Assembly: GCA_945787265.1 (NCBI GenBank)
Contig: CALZHS010000151.1
Span: forward strand, 1-5,393
Source of the DNA: an uncultured Gammaproteobacteria bacterium
GTDB taxonomy: Bacteria > Pseudomonadota > Gammaproteobacteria > GCA-001735895
Direction of reading: 5' to 3'
DNA: 5,393 bases
Position numbers and translations under genes: made by a program. A model generated the notes under the pieces. The model was not told where the DNA came from. It did no database searches and saw only the letters and a list, made by a program, of their open reading frames with translations. Shown here in pieces: positions 1 through 5,393 of this stretch (its first letter is position 1; each line of letters begins with the position of its first letter).

Positions 1-1027
1 GTTGCCCCGGACCAATATTCTTACCCGGTGAATTAGCAACCATCATCATCTTGGACTGCAACGCGGCTCGATCTGCCGAGCCCGCCGCCTGCATGGCCAG
101 TACCAGCAGCGCAGCGGCATCGTAGGATTCCGGAACAAAAGGACCATCACCGCTTACTCCATTGGATTCGGCGTAGTCCATGAATGCGTCGGCACCGGAT
201 GCTCCACCCGGCAGGGTTGCAATAGAACCATCGAGCGCCGGTCCAATGGCGGCAATTAATGAATCGCCCACCATGCCATCGGCCATGACGAAACTTTCGA
301 AGGCATCGGCATCAACCGCGGCCTGGATAATACCCTTGCCACCCTGGTCAACATATCCGAAAACGGCGAGGTGCTTTGAACCCGAGGCTGAAAGGGCACC
401 TACTTCGGCCGAGTAATCGGCCTTGCCATCTTCGTGGGCGGCACTGATCGAGACCTTGCCTCCCAGCGCTCTGAAAGCCGCGGTGAAAGAATCAGACAGT
501 CCCTTACCATAATCATTGTTGGTATAGGTGACGGCAACTTCGTCAATACCGCGACTCTGTAAAACCGAGGCCAGTACCTGGCCCTGGCGTGCATCAGAGG
601 GCGCGGTACGATGGAAAAAACCCTTGTCGTTGATGGTTGACAAGGCGGGTGATGTTGCCGACGGTGAAACCATCACAACGCCATTGGGAACCGCGACATT
701 GTTGGCGATTGCGGTGGTAACACCCGAACAATCGGCACCCATAATTGCCGCTACGCCATCGGCAGTTATTAAACGCTCGGCGACGGACGACGCGGCTGCC
801 GCATCAATACAGGTCGAATCACCACGTACGCTGGCTATGGTTTTACCACCGAGAAAACTACCCGAGCTGGAGGCTTCTGAAAGTGCGAGCTCCGCGCCCG
901 CGGCCATTCCAGGCGTCAGCGATTCAATCGGCCCGGTAAAACCGAGAATAACTCCAACCTTGACCTCCTCGGCAACAACCGCAGCCGACAAGGTCAGCAG
1001 GGTTGATGCAATTATTAATTTTTTCAT
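1..1027 (-). CDS. Periplasmic branched-chain amino acid-type ABC transporter substrate-binding protein (3' end outside window)
   Basis: The 342 visible residues read as a LivJ/LivK-like (Peripla_BP_6) solute receptor, which would capture an amino acid, amide or related small ligand in the periplasm and deliver it to an inner-membrane ABC permease. The N-terminus is a Sec signal peptide: MKK, a hydrophobic stretch, then a likely cleavage after AVVA (residue 19), with the mature protein opening on EEVKVGVILGFTGP, the usual first beta strand of this family. Cys73 (GDSTC) and Cys100 (GADCSG) sit where the family has its conserved disulfide. Family-typical stretches follow: SPSATSPALS (near 121-130), FFHRTAPSD (137-145) and TYTNNDYGKG (167-176). 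The usual length is roughly 370-400 residues, so a short C-terminal part is missing at the left edge. The ATG at 1027 is supported by a good Shine-Dalgarno sequence. Permease and ATPase genes are not visible, so it could be part of an operon or an orphan receptor. The ligand cannot be read from the sequence. The family call is firm. Confidence 0.93.
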   Translation of the reverse strand, partial: MKKLIIASTLLTLSAAVVAEEVKVGVILGFTGPIESLTPGMAAGAELALSEASSSGSFLGGKTIASVRGDSTCIDAAAASSVAERLITADGVAAIMGADCSGVTTAIANNVAVPNGVVMVSPSATSPALSTINDKGFFHRTAPSDARQGQVLASVLQSRGIDEVAVTYTNNDYGKGLSDSFTAAFRALGGKVSISAAHEDGKADYSAEVGALSASGSKHLAVFGYVDQGGKGIIQAAVDADAFESFVMADGMVGDSLIAAIGPALDGSIATLPGGASGADAFMDYAESNGVSGDGPFVPESYDAAALLVLAMQAAGSADRAALQSKMMMVANSPGKNIGPGQ

Positions 1028-1035
1028 TGCGAACT

Positions 1036-1041
1036 CTCTCC
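1036..1041 (-). promoter_or_regulatory. Ribosome binding site of the substrate-binding protein gene
   Basis: On the minus strand the bases read GGAGAG, 8 bases ahead of the ATG at 1027. This is close to the Shine-Dalgarno consensus at good spacing. It fixes the start that also gives a well-formed signal peptide. Confidence 0.75.
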
Positions 1042-1092
1042 GAATTTACTGTTTTTTTCTGCGTCACGTCATATTTCTCTTATTCCGCGCGC

Positions 1093-1102
1093 ATCGGCCG
1101 AT
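1093..1102. promoter_or_regulatory. Perfect palindrome, possible operator
   Basis: ATCGGCCGAT is a perfect 10-base dyad inside the divergent region, 66 bases upstream of the receptor ATG and 130 bases upstream of the DAHP synthase ATG. Its position would suit a regulator binding site. No regulator family is recognised from the motif, and a GC-rich 10-base palindrome can occur by chance, so this is only a candidate. Confidence 0.25.
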
Positions 1103-1231
1103 ACTAACACCATTTTTCAGGGCATGCATGTGACCAGTAAGCGCCCAGGGACCCCGAAATCGACTGTTTTTACTAGCCTTTTTCACTAAATTCAGGCATT
1201 TTTAAATGTTTTTGTCAGGCCACTAATTCAG

Positions 1232-2617
1232 ATGCCAACAAATGACAGCATAACCAGTCATTCTGCGCCTGCTAGCTGGCGAGATTTTCCGATTTCGCAG
1301 CAACCCGACTATCCGGATCAGGCCCGTTTACAGGACGTGGAAAAGCAGTTGCGAGCGCTGCCGCCGCTGGTATTTGCGCAGGAAATTCGCGACCTCAAGC
1401 AGAGTCTCGCCAACGTCGCCGCCGGTAAAGGCTTTGTTCTTCAGGCCGGGGACTGCGCTGAATCCTTCGCCGAGTTCAGCGCCAACAAAATACGCGATAC
1501 CTTCAAGGTGTTATTGCAAATGGCGGTGGTCCTGACTTTTGGTGGTCGACGACCGGTCACCAAGATCGCACGCATGGCAGGACAGTTCGCCAAGCCGCGT
1601 TCAGCCGATTTTGAGGAAATCGACGGGCGTTCCTTACCCAGTTTTCGCGGCGATATTATCAATGCGGCCGATGCTGATCCCGAGGCTCGAATTCCGGACC
1701 CGGAACGTATGCTGCGTGCCTATAACCAGAGCGCGTCGACGCTCAACCTGTTGCGCGCTTTTGCCCAGGGAGGATTCGCCGATCTGCACCAGGTGCATCG
1801 CTGGAACCTGAGCTTTGTCGAAGCCAGCCCCAGCAAGGATCGTTACCAGAAGTTGTCGGAGCGTATCGAGGACGCGCTCGGTTTTATGGAAGTGTGCGGG
1901 ATTACCTCGCAAACTTCTCCCCTGATCCGTGAAACCCAGCTATTCACGTCGCACGAGGCACTGCTGCTGAACTACGAAGAAGCCCTGTCACGCATAGATT
2001 CGTTCACCGGCAGATGTTACAACTGCTCGGCACACTTTGTCTGGATCGGCGAGCGCACGCGTCAACTCGATCATGCGCATGTCGAATTCTTCAAGCAGAT
2101 CGAAAATCCGATCGGTGTGAAAATCGGTCCAGCGACAAAATCCGATGACCTGTTACGCCTTATCGACGCGCTCAATCCGACTAACGAACCTGGTCGCCTG
2201 ACCCTGATAACGCGCATGGGCGCCGACAGGTTGCCCGAGGTGCTCCCGGGTCTGATTCGCGCCGTAAACAAACAGGGACTCGATGTGGTCTGGTCTTCAG
2301 ACCCAATGCATGGCAATACGGTAAAATCGGTCTCCGGTTTCAAAACGCGTCAATTCGACGATATTCTGCGCGAACTAAACCGGTTTTTCGAGGTACACCA
2401 GGCTGAGGGCAGTTACCCCGGCGGTATTCATCTTGAAATGACCGGTGAACATGTTACCGAGTGTACCGGTGGTGCCTACGAGATTTCCGACTCTGACCTG
2501 GCGACCCGTTATCTGACCAGTTGCGATCCCAGGCTGAATGCCGACCAGGTATTGGAACTGGCCTACCTGATCGCGGACGCGCTCAAGCAGGCCAAGCCCG
2601 AAAATGCAACCCGTTAA
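1232..2617 (+). CDS. aroG: Class II 3-deoxy-D-arabino-heptulosonate 7-phosphate (DAHP) synthase
   Basis: A cytoplasmic enzyme condensing phosphoenolpyruvate with erythrose 4-phosphate to DAHP, the committed step to chorismate and the aromatic amino acids. The 461 residues match the full-length class II (plant/Mycobacterium) family, not the E. coli AroF/G/H family. Recognisable blocks in order: SWRDFPISQQPDYPD (15-29, family N-terminus), QAGDCAESF (71-79), RMAGQFAKPRS (114-124), HRWNLSF (189-195), FTSHEALLLNYEEAL (238-252), a Cys/His/Trp/Arg-rich block with WIGERTRQLDHAH (271-283), VKIGP (296-300), ITRMGADR (326-333), DPMHGNT (357-363) and HLEMTGEHVTEC (400-411). By analogy with the mycobacterial enzyme, the metal ligands should be Cys75, His360, Glu402 and Asp432; all four are present, so it looks active. 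The start gives the expected N-terminus but has only a weak Shine-Dalgarno sequence (AGG at 1217-1219, 12 bases away). The gene is followed after 21 bases by a metF-like gene, probably in one transcript. Feedback regulation cannot be judged. Confidence 0.96.
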   Translation: MPTNDSITSHSAPASWRDFPISQQPDYPDQARLQDVEKQLRALPPLVFAQEIRDLKQSLANVAAGKGFVLQAGDCAESFAEFSANKIRDTFKVLLQMAVVLTFGGRRPVTKIARMAGQFAKPRSADFEEIDGRSLPSFRGDIINAADADPEARIPDPERMLRAYNQSASTLNLLRAFAQGGFADLHQVHRWNLSFVEASPSKDRYQKLSERIEDALGFMEVCGITSQTSPLIRETQLFTSHEALLLNYEEALSRIDSFTGRCYNCSAHFVWIGERTRQLDHAHVEFFKQIENPIGVKIGPATKSDDLLRLIDALNPTNEPGRLTLITRMGADRLPEVLPGLIRAVNKQGLDVVWSSDPMHGNTVKSVSGFKTRQFDDILRELNRFFEVHQAEGSYPGGIHLEMTGEHVTECTGGAYEISDSDLATRYLTSCDPRLNADQVLELAYLIADALKQAKPENATR

Positions 2618-2626
2618 TCAACCCCC

Positions 2627-2630
2627 GGAA
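2627..2630 (+). promoter_or_regulatory. Ribosome binding site of the metF-like gene
   Basis: GGAA stands 8 bases ahead of the ATG at 2639, in the 21-base gap after the DAHP synthase stop codon. It supports translation from that ATG rather than from the internal Met20, which would leave the catalytic glutamate almost at the N-terminus. Confidence 0.55.
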
Positions 2631-2638
2631 TAAGCGCT

Positions 2639-3559
2639 ATGACAGAAACAGCACCGAGCAAACTGGCCCAGGTACTGGCAGCCGGCCAGTTTGCTATGAC
2701 CGCGGAAACCTCACCACCCGATTCTGCCTCGCCACAGGCGGTTCTCGATCGCGTGAGCTGCCTTAAAGGCCTGGCAGACGCGGTAAACGTAACGGATGGC
2801 GCCAGTGCGCGGGTGCACATGTCAGCGCTGGCGGCTGCAGCGATTATGGCGCGCGAAGGTATCGAACCGGTACTTCAACAAACCACGCGCGATCGCAACC
2901 GTCTCGCTTTGCAGGGTGACGTGCTGGGCGCTGCAGCGCTTGGAATACACAACTTCTTATGCCTGACCGGCGACAGGATGTCGGCTGGAGACCAGCCCGA
3001 AGCTGCCGAAGTATTCGAAATCGACAGCGGCGAACTGATGCGGCAAATGCGCGATATGCGCGATTCAGGCAGCTATCCGTCGGGACGTGAAATCGATCCC
3101 CCGCCGGCTATTTTTCTCGGGGCAGCGGAGATGCCGGCAGAACCGGACGACAAATGGCCTGCCGCAAGACTGCAGGCCAAGATCGATAACGGTACCCAGT
3201 TTTTTCAGACCCAGTATTGCTTTGAACTGGAAAAGGTTGGGCGTTATTGCCAGGCCCTGGTGGATGGCGGCTTTACCGAGCAGGCCCATTTCCTGATCGG
3301 AATCGGTCCACTGGCATCGGCCAGGTCGGCGCGCTGGATGAACGACAACCTTTTCGGCGTTCATGTTCCGGAGGTAATCATCAAACGCCTCGAGGGCGCC
3401 GGGGATCAAAAGGCCGAGGGACGCGCCATCTGTGCCGAGCTGCTGCAGGGTTTCTCCGAAATCGAAGGCTGCGCGGGCGCCCACTTGATGGCGCCACATG
3501 GCGAGGCCTCCTGCGCGCAGGTTATCCGCGAGTCGGGTTTGCTTGAACTCAGGAATTGA
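2639..3559 (+). CDS. metF: Methylenetetrahydrofolate reductase family protein, acetogen/methylotroph-like MetF type
   Basis: Predicted cytoplasmic flavoprotein interconverting 5,10-methylene- and 5-methyl-tetrahydrofolate, either to supply methyl groups for methionine or to oxidise methyl groups. The 306 residues form one MTHFR (PF02219-type) TIM barrel with no regulatory extension. Aligned by eye to E. coli MetF, the key residues are kept: Glu23 in AETSPP (E. coli Glu28), Asp112 in CLTGD (Asp120, flavin contact) and Gln192 in TQYCFE (Gln183, folate contact). The stretches DAVNVTDG (47-54), EPVLQQTTRDRNRLALQGD (76-94) and LGIHNFLCLTGD (101-112) resemble the MetF form of acetogens and THF-linked demethylation pathways more than the E. 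coli form; this is from recall, not a search. It sits 21 bases after the DAHP synthase gene, so co-transcription is likely. Its end overlaps the convergent selD fusion gene by 11 bases. Whether it is the cell's main MetF or a paralogue for C1 oxidation cannot be told. The family call is strong; the symbol is provisional. Confidence 0.87.
   Translation: MTETAPSKLAQVLAAGQFAMTAETSPPDSASPQAVLDRVSCLKGLADAVNVTDGASARVHMSALAAAAIMAREGIEPVLQQTTRDRNRLALQGDVLGAAALGIHNFLCLTGDRMSAGDQPEAAEVFEIDSGELMRQMRDMRDSGSYPSGREIDPPPAIFLGAAEMPAEPDDKWPAARLQAKIDNGTQFFQTQYCFELEKVGRYCQALVDGGFTEQAHFLIGIGPLASARSARWMNDNLFGVHVPEVIIKRLEGAGDQKAEGRAICAELLQGFSEIEGCAGAHLMAPHGEASCAQVIRESGLLELRN
3549..3559. other. Tail-to-tail overlap of the metF-like and selD fusion genes
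   Basis: The selD stop codon (TGA on the minus strand, 3549-3551) lies inside the last codons of the metF-like gene, whose own TGA is 3557-3559. The two genes converge and share 11 bases, leaving no room for an intrinsic terminator between them. Any terminator must lie inside the opposite coding region or depend on Rho. Confidence 0.9.
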
Positions 3560-5393
3560 CCAGGCTGAGAATAGCGTCCGGATCCGTTGTTTCGACCACG
3601 CGTCCAACAACCTCGGCATGGTTATAACCCAGGCTTTTAAGCTGTCGTAAGCATTTTTCTGCCTGTGCCTCGGCCACACTGGCGAGCAGGCCTCCTGCAG
3701 TCTGCGGGTCAAAGAGCACCGGATAACCGGCGTGCGCGGCAAGATTGGCGCTATCCCGAATACTGTGCCGAATCCGGATGTTCTGTGGCTGCAGTGAACT
3801 GGTGATACCGCGACGCGCGAGCTTCGCCGCACCGGGTAGTAGCGGTATCCGATCGATGTATATCTCGACCGCACAGGCCGAGTTACGCGCCATTTCGAGC
3901 AGGTGTCCGGCAAAGCCGAAACCGGTTACATCGGTACAGGCGCTTGCCTGGAACTGTCGCAGGCAACTGGCTGCATCCCGGCTGGAAACCAGTAGCTGCT
4001 CGATGGCGACATCGACCCAGCTGCCCCGGGCTTTGCCGCGCATATCTGCCGCGAACATTATGCCACTCCCGAGCGGCTTGGTTAAAATCAGTTGATCGCC
4101 GGGCCGCATACCCGATTTCAGGAACAAGTCCTCGGGCCTCGCAAAACCGTTAACGCTGAGACCACAGCTCATCTGGCTGGCCTCGCCACTATGGCCACCA
4201 GCCAGGCGCGTGTCGTTTTGCTGCAGGGTTTCCACGACACCGGACATCAACTGGTACAGGTCCTGGGATTGCTTGGCTTCGCTGCCGTAGACAACATTTG
4301 CAATCACCAGGGCACTGTCTGCATTCACGCCCATGGCGTGCAGGTCCCCGAGGGCGTGGTTGGCTGCTATTCTACCGAACAGATAGGGATCATCTATGAA
4401 GCTGCGAAAATGATCGATTGACTGAACCAGTTCCTGTCCCTGTGGAACTTTTATCAGTGCGGCGTCATCGGGATGTTGGAGGCCGTCAGCGAACCCGGTT
4501 TCATATTTCCGGCTTATTTTTTCAAGCACCTGCTGCAGAATTTCACTGCCGACCTTGGAGCCGCAGCCACCGCAGCGCATTGGCGCGATTTCCGCGCCAG
4601 CTTCATCGCTCCCGGTCATATCGGGTAGCTCGCTAAAGCGTCGGATAAACTGGCGATCGATACGGTCCTTGAGCCACCAGCACCACTTGCCGCTAAACGC
4701 CCAGGTGCCGCGACTGGCCACCGCGAAACAATCCCCGGTTGAAATCAGGGACAGGAACTGGGCTTGTGGTCTGAATGGTTTGAGGGCCCGTCGCTGGTGC
4801 CTGAGAACCAGGTTGCGCGCCAGCGGGATGCCCTGGCGAACCGCAAACACGCCAGATTTAGGCCTTGGGTAGTCGGCGACCGAGGCCACATCGCCAGCAG
4901 CGAAGACATCCTCATGCGAGAGGCTCTGCAGACAGGGATTGACCGCGATAAAACCGCGCTCGTCGCATTCCAGGCCAGAACCGCTCAACCAGGCAGCGGG
5001 GCTTGCGTGCGTTGCCCAGATCGCCACATCGGCAACGATCGGGGTACTGAAGTTTCCTTCCAGGCAGCGGTCGTGAAAACGCGTTACCGAATGCTGGTAG
5101 TGCACCTGGATCGAGCGTGCCTGCAGAATTGCCGTAAACAGTTTCCGCACACGCGGATTATGGCCTGGCAGTAGCCGGTCACGATCGGTAACGATGGACA
5201 GCTGAAGTCCTGCCCGGGACTGCGTCACCTGCGCTGCACGATACTGTAACGACAGGGCTAACTCGACGCCACCTGCGCCGCCGCCGATCACAGCCAGCTG
5301 CAGATCCCTGTCACTTGCCAGCAATCGTTGCTCGAGTCGATGCCAGGATTCAAGAAATCGATCGACCGGCTTGACGGCAAACTGGTCGGCCTC
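3549..5393 (-). CDS. selD: NDH-2-like FAD/NAD(P)H oxidoreductase fused to selenide, water dikinase (SelD); 5' end outside window
   Basis: 614 codons are visible and the frame stays open to the right edge, so the start lies outside. The first part is the back half of a pyridine-nucleotide-disulfide oxidoreductase: a dinucleotide-binding loop AVIGGGAGGVELALSLQ (5294-5244), the FAD-contact motif VFAAGDVASVADYPRP (about 4907-4860), then the C-terminal region with FLSLISTGDCFAVASRG (4754-4704) and AFSGKWCWWLKDRIDRQF. The first FAD-binding Rossmann motif is expected beyond the edge. The second part is complete SelD, which makes selenophosphate from selenide and ATP. It has catalytic Cys (codon 4563-4565) and Lys in CGGCGSK, and the Mg/ATP aspartates in HPDDAAL, SIDHF, GDLHAMG and CTDVTGFG, with DPQTAGGLL near the end. 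The catalytic position is Cys, not selenocysteine. Such fusions are known in several bacterial groups; the oxidoreductase may handle reduced selenium, but that is inference. The TTG at 5324 is not the start: in-frame coding (PVDRFLESW) continues upstream. No selA, selB or mnmH is visible. Confidence 0.95.
   Translation of the reverse strand, partial: EADQFAVKPVDRFLESWHRLEQRLLASDRDLQLAVIGGGAGGVELALSLQYRAAQVTQSRAGLQLSIVTDRDRLLPGHNPRVRKLFTAILQARSIQVHYQHSVTRFHDRCLEGNFSTPIVADVAIWATHASPAAWLSGSGLECDERGFIAVNPCLQSLSHEDVFAAGDVASVADYPRPKSGVFAVRQGIPLARNLVLRHQRRALKPFRPQAQFLSLISTGDCFAVASRGTWAFSGKWCWWLKDRIDRQFIRRFSELPDMTGSDEAGAEIAPMRCGGCGSKVGSEILQQVLEKISRKYETGFADGLQHPDDAALIKVPQGQELVQSIDHFRSFIDDPYLFGRIAANHALGDLHAMGVNADSALVIANVVYGSEAKQSQDLYQLMSGVVETLQQNDTRLAGGHSGEASQMSCGLSVNGFARPEDLFLKSGMRPGDQLILTKPLGSGIMFAADMRGKARGSWVDVAIEQLLVSSRDAASCLRQFQASACTDVTGFGFAGHLLEMARNSACAVEIYIDRIPLLPGAAKLARRGITSSLQPQNIRIRHSIRDSANLAAHAGYPVLFDPQTAGGLLASVAEAQAEKCLRQLKSLGYNHAEVVGRVVETTDPDAILSLVNS

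Larger units (their letters stand above)
1028..1231. other. Divergent intergenic region carrying the control signals of both flanking genes
   Basis: This 204-base stretch lies between the starts of the minus-strand receptor gene and the plus-strand DAHP synthase gene, so it must hold a promoter for each. It is more AT-rich than its surroundings towards the DAHP synthase side, with several T-runs (near 1051-1057, 1113-1117, 1167-1171, 1179-1183, 1199-1203 and 1209-1213). Pairs of -35/-10 hexamers checked on both strands match sigma-70 consensus only weakly (for example TAAATT at 1187-1192 with CTGTTT at 1164-1169, plus strand), so no promoter is called. No convincing terminator, riboswitch, tRNA or leader-peptide attenuator was found. 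Confidence 0.6.

Noticed and set aside
528..1133. 201-residue open frame on the plus strand
   Set aside because: It is antisense to the receptor gene, whose signal peptide, disulfide cysteines and family motifs are clear. The plus frame shows no recognisable domain.
1124..1189. Possible 21-codon leader peptide upstream of DAHP synthase (attenuation)
   Set aside because: The only Shine-Dalgarno-like AGGG is 1 base from the ATG. The peptide has no Trp or Tyr and only two Phe, and no terminator/antiterminator hairpin pair was found downstream.
1160..1231. TyrR or TrpR operator upstream of DAHP synthase
   Set aside because: Only fragments such as ACTAG or TTTACT occur. Neither the TGTAAA-N6-TTTACA arrangement nor the dyad of the TrpR operator is present.
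3540..3600. Bidirectional intrinsic terminator between the convergent genes
   Set aside because: No stable GC stem followed by a T-run is seen on either strand; the bases are coding for one or both genes.
3065..3913. 282-residue open frame on the minus strand across the end of the metF-like gene and into selD
   Set aside because: It lies antisense to the metF-like gene and in another frame of selD, both of which are strongly supported by conserved motifs. Its translation resembles no family and is rich in Arg/Ser/Cys as expected for a shadow frame.
4563..4565. Selenocysteine (in-frame TGA) at the SelD active site
   Set aside because: The codon reads TGC on the minus strand, so the catalytic residue is cysteine and no recoding is needed.
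5322..5324. TTG as start codon of the selD fusion gene
   Set aside because: The frame remains open for 23 more codons to the window edge with plausible domain sequence (PVDRFLESW), and starting there would remove the first Rossmann fold needed by the oxidoreductase.

Overview
The window (5,393 bases, moderately GC-rich, densely coding) looks like chromosome of a Pseudomonadota bacterium, most likely a gammaproteobacterium of marine or environmental type. That placement rests on protein family resemblance and the selD fusion architecture; no marker gene is present, so it is an inference.

Layout: (1) Positions 1-1027, minus strand: the N-terminal 342 residues of a periplasmic branched-chain-amino-acid-type ABC substrate-binding protein, whose C-terminus runs off the left edge. 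(2) Positions 1028-1231: a 204-base divergent intergenic region with no gene and no confidently callable promoter, but with a perfect 10-base palindrome. (3) Positions 1232-2617, plus: a complete class II (plant/mycobacterial type) DAHP synthase, the first step of the shikimate pathway. (4) Positions 2639-3559, plus: a methylenetetrahydrofolate reductase of the short, acetogen/methylotroph-like MetF type, 21 bases downstream of the DAHP synthase and probably co-transcribed with it. (5) Positions 3549-5393, minus: most of a fusion protein made of an NDH-2-like FAD/NAD(P)H oxidoreductase and a C-terminal selenophosphate synthetase (SelD). Its N-terminus, including the expected first FAD-binding Rossmann motif, lies beyond the right edge. 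It meets the metF-like gene tail to tail with an 11-base overlap.

Functionally the window joins three metabolic themes: nutrient uptake, chorismate/one-carbon metabolism, and selenium activation. The plus-strand pair can be linked only loosely (chorismate is the source of the p-aminobenzoate of folate, and MetF acts on folate-bound C1 units). The oxidoreductase-SelD fusion implies the cell makes selenophosphate for selenocysteine and/or 2-selenouridine in tRNA. No partner gene (selA, selB, selC, mnmH) is visible.

I see no mobile element, CRISPR array, tRNA/rRNA gene or clearly new system. The most noteworthy points are the selD fusion, the unusual MetF type and its pairing with a class II DAHP synthase, and the compact convergent gene ends.
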